Shown in pieces: positions 9,152 to 17,681 of a stretch of DNA of 64,000 nt. Source of the stretch: Zhongshania antarctica (GTDB lineage Bacteria; Pseudomonadota; Gammaproteobacteria; Pseudomonadales; Spongiibacteraceae). The stretch's first letter is position 1; every line of letters begins with the position of its first letter. The stretch is taken from contig NZ_JACHHW010000005.1 in the NCBI RefSeq assembly GCF_014202945.1, positions 310,001-374,000 on the forward strand, written 5' to 3'. A model generated the notes under the pieces. That model worked only from the letters and a program-made list of their open reading frames with translations, was not told the origin of the DNA and ran no database searches. The translations under genes and the position numbers were made by a program.

Positions 9152-10102
9152 ATGTCGGAAACCCAGCCTATTAGAATCGGCATCAGTGCCTGCTTACTCG
9201 GTGAACCAGTTCGCTATGACGGCGGCCACAAGCGCCTGCCCTTTGCCGACGAAGAACTGCGACGGCACTTTGAGTTTATTAACATTTGCCCCGAGCAGGC
9301 GATAGGCATGGGCGTGCCGCGCCCGACCATTCGCCTCGTGGGCGATCCGGCAAACCCTCAGCTTATCGGCAGCAGCGACAGCAGTTTAAACGTCACGGAC
9401 GCCATGCAAACCTTCGCCAAAGACACGGTTCCGACGCTTACCGAGATCAGCGGCTATATTCTGTGCGCAAAATCGCCCAGCTGCGGTATGGAGCGCGTGC
9501 CCGTGTATGACGAAAAGGGTAATGGTTTAGGAAAAATCGGCGTAGGTCTGTACGCCAAGCAATTAATGGCCGTCCACCCCCTGTTGCCGGTCGAAGAAAA
9601 TGGCCGCCTCAACGACGTCCATTTGCGCGAAAATTTTGTGTTGCGCGTGGTCGCCTACGCCCGCTGGCAGCAGCTGGTTAATAGCGGCATCTCCGCCAGC
9701 GGCCTTGAGGATTTTCACCGCCGCCATAAGTTCTTACTACTGGCGCACAATCAGATTATTTATCGCGAACTTGGGCCAATCGTCGCTGAAGCGGGCGATA
9801 TTAGCGATAAGGCTAACCGCTATATTGCCAAGTTTATGCAGGCCTTAAAGCACATCGCCAGCACCAAAAACCACACCAATACGCTGATGCATATACAGGG
9901 CTTTTTCAAAGATCACCTCGACGCCGAGGACAAGCTCAGGCTCACCGGAACGATCAAAGACTATGCGGCCGGACAGCTGCCCCTGCTTGTACCGCTGGAA
10001 ATGCTGAGTCACTACCTGAAGAAGTACCGTGTCGACTATTTGCTGGATCAGTATTACTTCGACCCTTACCCACGGGATTTAAAACTGCGGATGGGGCTTT
10101 AA
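9152..10102 (+). CDS. DUF523 and DUF1722 fusion protein (YbgA type)
   Basis: A 316-residue protein with an N-terminal DUF523 domain (about 5-155) holding conserved cysteines in ISACLLGEPVRYDGGHK, NICPEQAIGMGVPRPTIRL and CAKSPSCGMERV, then a C-terminal DUF1722 domain (about 190-305, including MHIQGFFKDHL and LLDQYYFDPYP). The cysteine set could bind a metal or an iron-sulfur cluster. This fusion often sits beside photolyase genes, as here: the next gene begins three bases after its stop. It is therefore probably linked to light or DNA-repair functions, but its reaction is not established. Confidence 0.85.
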   Translation: MSETQPIRIGISACLLGEPVRYDGGHKRLPFADEELRRHFEFINICPEQAIGMGVPRPTIRLVGDPANPQLIGSSDSSLNVTDAMQTFAKDTVPTLTEISGYILCAKSPSCGMERVPVYDEKGNGLGKIGVGLYAKQLMAVHPLLPVEENGRLNDVHLRENFVLRVVAYARWQQLVNSGISASGLEDFHRRHKFLLLAHNQIIYRELGPIVAEAGDISDKANRYIAKFMQALKHIASTKNHTNTLMHIQGFFKDHLDAEDKLRLTGTIKDYAAGQLPLLVPLEMLSHYLKKYRVDYLLDQYYFDPYPRDLKLRMGL

Positions 10103-10105
10103 GCC

Positions 10106-11476
10106 GTGACCGCAGTCGTGTGGTTTCGCAACGATTTACGCAGCTTAGACCACCGTGCGCTGAGCGCGGCCTGTGCTAATCACGACACCGTGCGCGGTCT
10201 GTATCTATTGTGCCCCGCGCAGCTCGACGAGCATATTATTGCGCCAATACGGCGTCACTACTTGCGCCGCGCCCTCGATGAACTCGGCCGTCAGCTCGGC
10301 GAAATCGGCATTGTCTTCGACATTATTGATGTGGGTCACTTCCGCAATATTGACGACCAACTCAGCGCTTATTGTCGCCAGCACCACGTCGACACCGTGT
10401 ACGCCCATCGGGAATGGCTGCTCGACGAAATGCGCCGGGATGACGGCTGCCTGGAAAAGAACATTCCATTACAACTGATTGATGACAGCTTACTTAGTCC
10501 GCTAGAGATCGCCAAAGGCGACGGCGGCCCATATAAGGTATTTACGCCGTTCTCGCGGCGCAGCCGAGACCATTTGGCCGCCAAATTCCCCACCTGCCTG
10601 CGCCGCCCCCAAGCCATGGCTAAAGCAGTCTCTAATCCAGCCTGCCCCGTATTCGGCGAAGAGCGCGACTCCAGCCTCTGGCCCGCAAGCCAAGATGCGC
10701 TGCTAGACCAGCTTAGAGACTTTTGCGCTGAACGCGCTGACGATTATCGCGAGGCCAGGGACTTTCCCGAACTCGATGACACCTCTCGACTGTCCGCAGC
10801 CCTAAGCTTTGGCCTGCTCAGCCCTCGCCAGTGTCTAGCGCGCTTACAACAAGAATGCGGCGAGGCAATCTGGGATGGGAATAGCGGCGCAGGCACCTGG
10901 TTTAACGAGCTGCTGTGGCGGGAATTTTACCGTCACGTCGCCTACCACTTCCCTAAAGTCGTGCGCGGCCGCGCCTTTCAGACCTATACTGAAAACATTC
11001 CCTGGCCCAATAACCAAGCCCTCTTTGAGGCTTGGCAAGAGGGTCGTACTGGCTACCCAATTGTCGACGCAGGCATGCGTCAGCTGCGGGAATCTGGCTG
11101 GATGCACAACCGCCTGCGCATGATTACGGCATCGTTTTTGTGTAAAGACCTACATATAGACTGGCGCTGGGGCGAGCGGCACTTTATGGAAAACCTCATT
11201 GACGGCGATTTTTGCTCGAATAACGGCGGCTGGCAATGGGCCGCATCCACCGGCACCGACGCCGCACCGTATTTCCGCATTTTTAACCCGACCACCCAAG
11301 GCCAGCGCTTTGACGCCAAGGGCGAATTTATTCAGCGCTACGTGCCCGAGCTACGCCATTTATCAGGCAAGGCACTTCACCAGCCCCCAGAATCAGACAT
11401 TTACCCCGCACCGATCGTTGAACACAAAGAAGTGCGACAAATTACCCTCGCACTTTTTAAGAATGTGAGGGACTAA
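10106..11476 (+). CDS. phrB: deoxyribodipyrimidine photolyase
   Basis: A 456-residue class I photolyase that splits UV-induced cyclobutane pyrimidine dimers with light, using FAD and an antenna chromophore. The N-terminal antenna domain begins TAVVWFRNDLRSLDHRAL. The C-terminal FAD domain shows WFNELLWREFYRH, WMHNRLRMITASFLCKDL and the signature NNGGWQWAASTGTDA followed by YFRIFNP. Length is normal. It starts with GTG at 10106, three bases after the DUF523/DUF1722 gene, so the two are surely co-transcribed. A cryptochrome role is less likely given the complete photolyase motifs. Confidence 0.95.
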   Translation: MTAVVWFRNDLRSLDHRALSAACANHDTVRGLYLLCPAQLDEHIIAPIRRHYLRRALDELGRQLGEIGIVFDIIDVGHFRNIDDQLSAYCRQHHVDTVYAHREWLLDEMRRDDGCLEKNIPLQLIDDSLLSPLEIAKGDGGPYKVFTPFSRRSRDHLAAKFPTCLRRPQAMAKAVSNPACPVFGEERDSSLWPASQDALLDQLRDFCAERADDYREARDFPELDDTSRLSAALSFGLLSPRQCLARLQQECGEAIWDGNSGAGTWFNELLWREFYRHVAYHFPKVVRGRAFQTYTENIPWPNNQALFEAWQEGRTGYPIVDAGMRQLRESGWMHNRLRMITASFLCKDLHIDWRWGERHFMENLIDGDFCSNNGGWQWAASTGTDAAPYFRIFNPTTQGQRFDAKGEFIQRYVPELRHLSGKALHQPPESDIYPAPIVEHKEVRQITLALFKNVRD

Positions 11477-11580
11477 GCACACGTAATCCGCTTTAATTGC
11501 GCCGCTTGCTACTGGCTATATTGCGCCCTAGTGCACTATGCTATGGCATGCCGGAGCACAATAAATCAAAAGGAGAAACC

Positions 11581-12138
11581 GTGCGATTTGCTGTACTAAT
11601 TCTGCTAGTCATCAATACCCTTCTTACGAGCCTCGCTGCTCATGCTGGCGCCAACGCCCAACAGGTGTTTGGCCTGAGCGAATACGTTTATATTGAAGAA
11701 TTGGGCGTGCGCTACAAGGCCAAGATTGATACCGGCGCCGAGAGCGCGTCGATCAATGCCATTAATGCCAAGGTTGAGAAGGGTCACGGTAAAAAAGACG
11801 ATCTCGTTCACTTTGATTTGGTATTACCCGACAACACCTTAAAATCCGTCACGCTGCCCCTCAGCAAACATATTCGCATCAAGCGTCGAGCGGCAGATTA
11901 CGGGGAAAACGAAAAAGACTATAGCCGTCGACCGGTATTGGAATTAACCCTGTGCGTTGGCGGCCAGTCTCACAAGGTTGAGGTCAATCTCGCTGACCGT
12001 CGCCAATTTTCCAAACCGATGTTAGTCGGCTCCGACCCATTGACCGCCTTTGGCGCCTTGGTCGACCCCAGTAAAAAATATTTGCAGGACAAATCCCTCT
12101 GCCCTATAAAAGCAGACTCCGAGGAGCACGATGAATGA
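11581..12138 (+). CDS. periplasmic retropepsin-like aspartic protease (RimK-associated type)
   Basis: A 185-residue protein with a signal peptide (about 1-22, ending SLAAHAGA) and a single-domain aspartic protease fold. The catalytic motif is IDTGAESASINA at about 47-58. The later segments RRPVLELTLCVGG and KPMLVGSDPL fit the family often labelled ATP-dependent zinc protease or DUF785. The GTG at 11581 follows AGGAGA at six bases, better than the ATG at 11497 open in the same frame. Its stop overlaps the next start (ATGA), making it the first gene of a three-gene unit. Confidence 0.85.
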   Translation: MRFAVLILLVINTLLTSLAAHAGANAQQVFGLSEYVYIEELGVRYKAKIDTGAESASINAINAKVEKGHGKKDDLVHFDLVLPDNTLKSVTLPLSKHIRIKRRAADYGENEKDYSRRPVLELTLCVGGQSHKVEVNLADRRQFSKPMLVGSDPLTAFGALVDPSKKYLQDKSLCPIKADSEEHDE

Positions 12139-13670
12139 AGGGCGTTAAATTACATGTCAGAGTATTAGCGCTAGCGCTATTGCTGATCGGCGCAGCCAGC
12201 ACTGCCTGGCAGATATTTGTGCTGAATATTCCAGTATCGTCGGACACCACCGAGCCAGTGTGGGTCATAGATACCAAGCTCACTTTTAATGCCCGCGACA
12301 ACACGCCCGTCAAAGTACAAATGTATGTACCGCCGAGCTGGAGCAAATTCATTACCCTGAACGAGAGTTTTATCTCGAAAAATTACGGGGTAAACACCGA
12401 CATCGTTAACGATAACCGCCAAGCGGTGTGGTCTGCCCGTCGCGCCGAGGGGCAACAGCAGTTGTTTTATAGACTCATGCTGACCAAACGCAGTAACTCG
12501 CGCTTTGCCGAGTCTGAAGCTGGCCCGCTGTTTCGTGAGAGCCCTGATCTGCAAGGCGTAGAAAAAGTCGCCGTAGAGGCCTTATTAAAGCCGATACGCG
12601 AGCATTCCGCCGACATCGAAACCTTTATCCGCGAAGCCATCAAGCTCATAAACGAGCCTAGCAACGACAATGCCCGCCTACTGCTGGGCAATAATTACAC
12701 CCAAGACAATAAGTCGATGGTGCTCGAACTGCTGCTGTCGTCAGCCCATATTCCCGTAGAGCGGGTACGCACCCTGCGTTTAATCAGCGGCGTAGCCCAG
12801 ACCCCAGAGCTGTGGATGCGCAGCTATAACGGCAAGCGCTGGCTGTACTTCAACCCGGAAACCGGCGCCCAGGGCCTGCCCGACGACCGCGTAGTGTGGT
12901 GGACCGGCAACGACCCCATCGCCAAAGTCGAAGGGGGTCGTCAGCTGAAAGTAGAAATCACCGCCAATCAAAAGGTGATGAACTCCATCACTTTGGCGCA
13001 GTCGATTGCCGAGAGCAAAGAAAACAAATTCTGGGCACTCTCCCTTTACGATTTGCCACTGCAGTCCCAGCAAACCTTTGAAATTATTTTAATGATCCCC
13101 ATTGGCGTTATGCTGATTTTGCTGCTGCGCAATGTCGTTGGCCTGGAAACCCTAGGCACCTTTACGCCCGTGTTGATTGGTCTTGCCTTCAGGGAAACCC
13201 AAGTTTTATGGGGAATTATTCTATTCACCTTAATTACCGCACTCGGCTTGTCGATACGCTCCTATCTTGAGCACTTACATTTGCAACTACTGTCCCGGCT
13301 CTCGGTGGTATTAACCTTTGTTGTTATTATCATGGCCTTAATCAGCGTGTTGGGACACCGTTTAGGCTTGGATCGCGGCCTCTCTATTGCGCTATTCCCA
13401 ATGGTCATCCTCACTATGTCCATTGAGCGGATGTCGATCGTTTGGGAGGAGCGGGGCGGCCTGCACGCGGGCAAAGTGGGTATTGGTACCCTCATCGCGG
13501 CGACCTTGTCGCACTTGATGATGACCTACCCAACATGGACCTATTTCGTGTTCACCTTCCCCGGTATGTTATTAATATTTGTGTCGTTTATGTTAGTGCT
13601 AGGCCACTATCGTGGCTACCGGCTAACCGAGCTGTTCCGGTTTAATGCCATGATCAAGGGTAGACAATAA
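12135..13670 (+). CDS. inactive transglutaminase-like protein fused to 7 TM helices
   Basis: A 511-residue protein with an N-terminal membrane anchor (about 8-28), a periplasmic transglutaminase-like region (about 40-300) and seven hydrophobic segments from about 315 to 500 (starting FEIILMIPIGVMLILLLRNVVGLETLGTFTPVLIG). The Cys-His-Asp catalytic set of true transglutaminases is not evident, matching the family described as inactive transglutaminase fused to seven transmembrane helices. It overlaps the protease gene by four bases and the ligase gene by one, so the products probably act together. The substrate is unknown. A scaffold or receptor role at the inner membrane is inference. Confidence 0.85.
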   Translation: MKGVKLHVRVLALALLLIGAASTAWQIFVLNIPVSSDTTEPVWVIDTKLTFNARDNTPVKVQMYVPPSWSKFITLNESFISKNYGVNTDIVNDNRQAVWSARRAEGQQQLFYRLMLTKRSNSRFAESEAGPLFRESPDLQGVEKVAVEALLKPIREHSADIETFIREAIKLINEPSNDNARLLLGNNYTQDNKSMVLELLLSSAHIPVERVRTLRLISGVAQTPELWMRSYNGKRWLYFNPETGAQGLPDDRVVWWTGNDPIAKVEGGRQLKVEITANQKVMNSITLAQSIAESKENKFWALSLYDLPLQSQQTFEIILMIPIGVMLILLLRNVVGLETLGTFTPVLIGLAFRETQVLWGIILFTLITALGLSIRSYLEHLHLQLLSRLSVVLTFVVIIMALISVLGHRLGLDRGLSIALFPMVILTMSIERMSIVWEERGGLHAGKVGIGTLIAATLSHLMMTYPTWTYFVFTFPGMLLIFVSFMLVLGHYRGYRLTELFRFNAMIKGRQ

Positions 13671-14707
13671 TGTCCTTATTCAGCACTTGGAAGGATCTGC
13701 GTCAGCGCGGCGTGATGGGCATCAATCAGCGCAATGCCGACTATGTGTTGCGCTACAATCAGCGCCATCTTTACCCCTTGGTCGATGACAAAATTAAAAC
13801 CAAGGAGCGCGCGCTAGAGGTGGGGATTCACGTTCCCACCATGTACGGCGTAATTGATTCTGACAAAGGTATTAGCAAGCTAAAAGACATCGTTAAGGGC
13901 CACAGCGACTTCGTCATCAAGCCCGCGCAGGGCGCTGGTGGCGATGGTATCTTAGTGATCGCCGATCAGTTTGAAGGCTATTACCGCACGACCTCCGGCC
14001 GCTTATTAAGCACCGAAGATATTGAGTTTCATATTTCGGGAATACTGTCTGGCATCTATTCATTGGGCGGCCACCGCGACCGCGCACTCATAGAATACCG
14101 CGTCATCCCCGACCCCATCTTCAGCGCCATTAGCTATGAAGGGGTTCCTGACATTCGCATTATTGTCCTTAAAGGCTACCCCTTACTCGCCATGCTGCGC
14201 CTGCCTACCCGCCAGTCCGGCGGCAAGGCCAATCTTCATCAAGGCGCAATTGGCGTCGGTGTCGACCTAGCCACCGGCATTACCCTCGATGGCACGTGGC
14301 ACAACAAGCTCATCAACAAGCACCCCGACACCACTAATCCAGTACGCGGCGTCCAGCTGCCTTATTGGGAAGGGTTTATGTCGCTGGCAACGCGCTGCTA
14401 CGAGCTCACCGGCCTGGGCTACCTCGGGGTCGACATGGTATTGGACAAGGATCAAGGTCCGCTGATGCTCGAGCTGAACGCGCGGCCCGGCTTAAATATC
14501 CAAATCGCCAATGACACCGGCTTAGCTGCGCGCTGCAAGCACGTTGAAGATGAGATTGAGCGCTTAAACGCCAAAGGCATTACCCTGGCCAAACCTGCGA
14601 AACGCATGGCGTTTTGCCAGCGCGAATTTGCCCAGCCTCTGCAAAAGCTCGATACGCTAGATGCCGAAAAGGACACCATCGAGCCCAACTCGCCCCAAGC
14701 AAATTAA
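13670..14707 (+). CDS. RimK-like ATP-grasp ligase (alpha-L-glutamate ligase-like)
   Basis: A 345-residue cytoplasmic ATP-grasp enzyme. The nucleotide-binding segment is DFVIKPAQGAGGDGILVI (about 81-98), and the metal-binding end is LMLELNARPGLNIQIAN (about 264-280). Relatives of RimK form peptide bonds between an amino acid and a carboxyl group; the acceptor here is unknown. The start overlaps the previous stop (TAATG). Presence with an aspartic protease and a transglutaminase-like membrane protein suggests a peptide tag is made by one partner and bound or trimmed by the others. That is an inference from context. Confidence 0.88.
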   Translation: MSLFSTWKDLRQRGVMGINQRNADYVLRYNQRHLYPLVDDKIKTKERALEVGIHVPTMYGVIDSDKGISKLKDIVKGHSDFVIKPAQGAGGDGILVIADQFEGYYRTTSGRLLSTEDIEFHISGILSGIYSLGGHRDRALIEYRVIPDPIFSAISYEGVPDIRIIVLKGYPLLAMLRLPTRQSGGKANLHQGAIGVGVDLATGITLDGTWHNKLINKHPDTTNPVRGVQLPYWEGFMSLATRCYELTGLGYLGVDMVLDKDQGPLMLELNARPGLNIQIANDTGLAARCKHVEDEIERLNAKGITLAKPAKRMAFCQREFAQPLQKLDTLDAEKDTIEPNSPQAN

Positions 14708-14716
14708 ACTTTAGGC

Positions 14717-14761
14717 ATAAAAAAACCGCGTAGCGACCAAAGAACCAGGGTCGCTACGCGG
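14717..14761 (-). terminator. Rho-independent terminator of the dsbA-like gene
   Basis: A perfect 13-base stem (CCGCGTAGCGACC at 14726-14738 pairing with 14749-14761) with a 10-base loop. On the minus strand it is followed by a run of seven T (plus 14719-14725). It lies 17 bases after the dsbA-like stop. On the plus strand no T tract follows, so it may only weakly stop transcripts from the ligase gene. Confidence 0.85.
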
Positions 14762-14777
14762 TCATGAAGCACGCCAA

Positions 14778-15476
14778 TTACTTAGCTGCGCGCTCCTTTG
14801 CAATTAACTCTTCAGCCACCTTCAGCATCTCAGCCTTGCCACCAGCCGAGCGGCCGGTTACCCGATATTTGCCATTAATGATTAACTCTGGCGTACCGGC
14901 AATGCCATAGGCCCGGGCCCGCGCATCGGCTTGCTTCACCTGACTATTTACCCCAAAAGAGTCAAAGGTCTTGCGAAACTTCTCGGCATCTACGTCGCTG
15001 TGCGCCAAAAACAATTTTTCAATTGCCGCGCTGTCACGCAAAGGGTTGCGATCAACATTAATGGCATTGAATAACGGCGTGTGCAGCTGCTCGATCACAC
15101 CCAGCGCTTCTGCGGTATAAAACGCCTTAGCGTGAACGACCATCAACTCATTCCACATGGCCGGTGAGCGACGAAACTCAACATCCGCCGGCAGCTGCTT
15201 TGCCCAGGCTTCTAGCATGGGGTCGAAATCAAAGCAGTGACTGCAACCATACCAAAACACTTCGGTTACTTCGATTTTTTGCGGGTTAGTGGTACGCACT
15301 GGCTGCGCGATGCGAATGTAACGCTCGCCGCTGTTGGCAACTTGCTCAGCGCTCGCACTGGCACTGGCACTGGCCGCGACCTTGGCCGGAGCCGCTGGTT
15401 CTGCGCCATCGCTGCACGCCGAAACCATAAGCAAAAAACTGAATACGCTGACGAGCGGAATAAATTTCTTAAACAT
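14778..15476 (-). CDS. dsbA: DsbA-like thiol:disulfide oxidoreductase, predicted lipoprotein
   Basis: A 232-residue thioredoxin-fold protein that would introduce disulfides in secreted proteins. The active site is FWYGCSHC with C78 and C81, where E. coli DsbA has CPHC. The cis-proline loop is GIAGTPELIINGKY. A lipobox MVSAC predicts lipidation at Cys21, unlike soluble DsbA, and an alternating Ser/Ala spacer (about 36-43) follows, encoded by a six-base tandem repeat. The cytochrome c4 and c5 genes follow on the same strand upstream, as in Pseudomonas. Heme c maturation needs cysteine redox control, so the context fits. Confidence 0.9.
   Translation of the reverse strand: MFKKFIPLVSVFSFLLMVSACSDGAEPAAPAKVAASASASASAEQVANSGERYIRIAQPVRTTNPQKIEVTEVFWYGCSHCFDFDPMLEAWAKQLPADVEFRRSPAMWNELMVVHAKAFYTAEALGVIEQLHTPLFNAINVDRNPLRDSAAIEKLFLAHSDVDAEKFRKTFDSFGVNSQVKQADARARAYGIAGTPELIINGKYRVTGRSAGGKAEMLKVAEELIAKERAAK
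15355..15372. repeat. six-base tandem repeat inside the dsbA-like gene
   Basis: Three perfect copies of GCACTG encode Ser-Ala pairs in the linker after the lipidated cysteine. Copy-number change would keep the reading frame and only alter the spacer length between membrane anchor and catalytic domain. Confidence 0.6.
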
Positions 15477-15620
15477 GAAACCCCCTGATTATGCGATCAA
15501 GTGTTATAAGATCGAGAGTGCCATTAGATCACATGACACATTTAAATTGTTTTTCTACGCTGTTCAGACACCAAGTACCCACAATTGTTCGGGGCTCGGC
15601 GCCGGTAAATTTTAGTGATA

Positions 15621-15646
15621 AAAAAGGCGGCCTAAGCCGCCTTTTT
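15621..15646 (-). terminator. terminator of the cytochrome c4 gene
   Basis: An 11-base stem with arms at 15621-15631 and 15636-15646, a four-base loop (CTAA), a GGCGGC core and A/T-run ends that give a T tract on either strand. It starts 13 bases after the cytochrome c4 stop on the minus strand and is a classic bidirectional intrinsic terminator. Confidence 0.88.
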
Positions 15647-15658
15647 GCTAATGCATCC

Positions 15659-16285
15659 TTAAGGATGCAAGCCCTGAATAAAGCTGGCGACCGCTTCAAT
15701 TTCGGAATCACTTAATTTGAAGGAAATCGTCCGCATTACCATGGCATCGCCGTCGTTAGCACGTCCCTCACGACCATCGGCCGCCGCACGGAAGGCTTTT
15801 AGCTGGGCAACGGTGTAATCCGCATGCTGACCACCAAGCGCCGGGAATCCCGCTGCAGCCATACCGCTACCACTAGGTGAGTGGCAGGCAGCACAAGCCG
15901 GAACATTGCGGTCAGCAATACCACCACGGTAAATTGCTGCGCCCTTAGCAACAATCGCGGGATCAGCCTGACCCGTGCTAATCGCCTTGCTCGAATAAAA
16001 CGCAGCAATATCAGCGATATCTTGCTCAGACAAATTGTCAGTCTGGCCAGCCATCATTGGCACTGAACGGGCGCCTGATTTAATGTCATTAAGCTGCTTA
16101 ATCAAATAGCGCTCACCCTGACCTGCTAATTTCGGGAAAGTTGGAGCAGCACTATTGCCATCGGCACCGTGACAAGCAGCACAGGCCGCCGCCTTAGCCT
16201 TGCCAGCAGTGGCGTTTCCTTCTGCGGCCATCGCGCTGCCAGCAAAGATCAGGGAGGCAAACATCACTAATAAGCTTTTCTTCAT
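15659..16285 (-). CDS. diheme cytochrome c4
   Basis: A 208-residue periplasmic cytochrome with a signal peptide (MKKSLLVMFASLIFAGSAMA) and two homologous heme domains, each with a CAACH motif (near residues 35 and 131). Methionine ligand regions follow in SVPMMAGQTDNLS and DAMVMRTISFKLSD. Cytochrome c4 passes electrons to terminal oxidases, so the aa3 oxidase encoded at 28-33 kb is a likely partner. It lies next to a c5-type cytochrome gene and downstream of engB's divergent promoter region, as in Pseudomonas. Confidence 0.93.
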   Translation of the reverse strand: MKKSLLVMFASLIFAGSAMAAEGNATAGKAKAAACAACHGADGNSAAPTFPKLAGQGERYLIKQLNDIKSGARSVPMMAGQTDNLSEQDIADIAAFYSSKAISTGQADPAIVAKGAAIYRGGIADRNVPACAACHSPSGSGMAAAGFPALGGQHADYTVAQLKAFRAAADGREGRANDGDAMVMRTISFKLSDSEIEAVASFIQGLHP

Positions 16286-16341
16286 TGTTTGGTACTCTTT
16301 AAACAGATAATTCTGTGCAAATATAAATTAGCGCGCCCATG

Positions 16342-16644
16342 TTAAGACTTTGGCGCCGCCATAAACTCAATTAAAGCTTTAAAATCATCAGCGCTGCAGT
16401 CAAAACAAAGGCCTTTAGGCGGCATGGTATTGAAGCCTTCTGCCGCATGCTTAACCAAGGTGTCCATGCCTTTCTCCATGCGCGGCGCCCAATCAGCCAC
16501 TATATGGGATTTTGGCGCGCCATTGGCCCCAAAGGCGTGACAGGCAAAACAGGATTTTTGGTAGCGATCCAAAACCGCCTGCTCAGTAGCAAAAGCAGAG
16601 ACACCAGACACTGAAAGCAGTATAGCCACGAGCCATTTATTCAT
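16342..16644 (-). CDS. cytochrome c5-family protein
   Basis: A 100-residue secreted monoheme cytochrome. The signal peptide covers about residues 1-19, the heme site is SCFACH (C32, C35, H36), the methionine ligand lies in NTMPPKG, and a second cysteine pair GLCFDC at about 79-83 is the disulfide typical of the c5 family. GAGAGG precedes the ATG. It is 57 bases upstream of the cytochrome c4 gene on the same strand, so both are probably made together as periplasmic electron carriers. A lipoprotein paralogue is encoded at 8.7 kb. Confidence 0.9.
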   Translation of the reverse strand: MNKWLVAILLSVSGVSAFATEQAVLDRYQKSCFACHAFGANGAPKSHIVADWAPRMEKGMDTLVKHAAEGFNTMPPKGLCFDCSADDFKALIEFMAAPKS

Positions 16645-16783
16645 GATCTACCTCTCAATTTTCCGTATAACGGCGCAGGATGAGACAATATAAAAACTGC
16701 GGCATTATACACAACTACATGGCGCCGGGGCCAATAATTGCCGTAAAATGCCCCTGCATTCGCAAATCCCCCTCGGACTCACT

Positions 16784-17476
16784 ATGTCATCAAGCCCAGC
16801 ACTGAATTACCGCCGCGCCAGCTATTTAAAAAGCTCGCCCAACCTTACCCATTGCCCAGACGACAGTGGTGCCGAGGTCGCGTTTGCTGGACGCTCCAAC
16901 GCAGGCAAGTCTAGCGCGATCAATCGCCTCACAGAAAACAAAAAACTGGCCAAAACCAGTAAAACCCCAGGACGCACCCAATTACTTAACTTTTTCGTGC
17001 TAGACGACAGCGGTCGCCAGCGCTTAGTTGATCTTCCCGGCTACGGTTTTGCAAAAGTGCCCCTAGCGGTGAAGAACGAGTGGCAGCGCAATTTAGAAGC
17101 CTATTTGCAAAAACGCCAGTCCCTGCGCGGCATGGTGTTAATGATGGACATCCGCCATCCACTCACGGAGTTTGACCAGCAAATGGTGCGCTGGGCAACA
17201 AAGAGCAATATGCCCATGCATCTCTTGCTCACCAAGTCCGACAAATTAAAGCGCGGCCCGGCCACCGCCACCTTATTAATGGTGCGCAAAAGCCTAGCCG
17301 AATATGGCGATTTAATCAGTGTGCAGCTGTTTTCGGCCCCCAATGGCGACGGCTTACAAGAATTGCGCAACAAATTGGACGAGTGGCTGAATACCGACAA
17401 TATGGTCGACATGGTTTACATTGACGACGACGGCGAAGCCATTGACAGCGAACCGGAACACCCCGCCAAAACATAG
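16784..17476 (+). CDS. engB: ribosome-biogenesis GTPase EngB (YihA/YsxC)
   Basis: A 230-residue TRAFAC-class GTPase needed for 50S subunit maturation. It shows G1 GRSNAGKSS (about 37-45), G2/G3 around [11 protein letters not shown] and DLPGYGFAK, and G4 TKSD. The N-terminus [14 protein letters not shown] matches the family. The ATG at 16784 gives the usual N-terminus; an ATG at 16748 would add 12 residues, and neither has a clear ribosome site. The C-terminus carries an acidic extension (about 205-230) beyond the common fold. It converges with polA across a 205-base gap that holds a candidate small RNA. Confidence 0.93.
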   Translation: MSSSPALNYRRASYLKSSPNLTHCPDDSGAEVAFAGRSNAGKSSAINRLTENKKLAKTSKTPGRTQLLNFFVLDDSGRQRLVDLPGYGFAKVPLAVKNEWQRNLEAYLQKRQSLRGMVLMMDIRHPLTEFDQQMVRWATKSNMPMHLLLTKSDKLKRGPATATLLMVRKSLAEYGDLISVQLFSAPNGDGLQELRNKLDEWLNTDNMVDMVYIDDDGEAIDSEPEHPAKT

Positions 17477-17483
17477 GCGCAGC

Positions 17484-17521
17484 AAAAAAGCCCGGCGAAC
17501 TATGACTATGGCTCACCGGGC
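17484..17521 (-). terminator. intrinsic terminator closing the small RNA and polA
   Basis: The closing stem pairs GCCCGG (17490-17495) with CCGGGC (17516-17521) and can extend inward past one mismatch. On the minus strand six T follow immediately (plus 17484-17489). No T tract exists on the plus strand, so it serves polA-side transcription rather than engB. Confidence 0.75.
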
Positions 17522-17600
17522 AATCCTACTCCTAATGGAGTCAGGGGGGAGACAAGTCTCCAACGCGGGCGCCATCCTCAAGCACATCAAGATGACGGCT
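17484..17600 (-). ncRNA. candidate small RNA between polA and engB (ErsA/Spot 42 position)
   Basis: On the minus strand a promoter-like pair (TTGCGC at plus 17629-17634, TAAAGT at 17606-17611, 17-base spacer) is followed about 117 bases later by a hairpin (17490-17521, GCCCGG/CCGGGC closing stem) and six T (17489-17484). The transcript would hold a C-rich unpaired stretch with CUCCCCCC (17544-17551), suited to pairing with ribosome sites. The gap between polA and engB is where Spot 42 lies in enterics and ErsA in Pseudomonas. Size, orientation from the polA side and terminator fit. I compared no alignment, so homology is inferred from position and architecture. Confidence 0.6.
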
Positions 17601-17605
17601 CTATG

Positions 17606-17634
17606 ACTTTAGACCGGGAATTCTAATTGCGCAA
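17606..17634 (-). promoter_or_regulatory. predicted promoter of the polA-engB small RNA
   Basis: Minus-strand TTGCGC (-35) and TAAAGT (-10) separated by 17 bases, placing the start of transcription near 17599-17600. It matches the consensus at three and four of six positions. An alternative sigma factor could be used, as reported for ErsA in Pseudomonas. Confidence 0.4.
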
Positions 17635-17681
17635 ATTTTAACCACGCGATATTTCCCCAGCCTAAGGCCGGCTCCCGAGTA

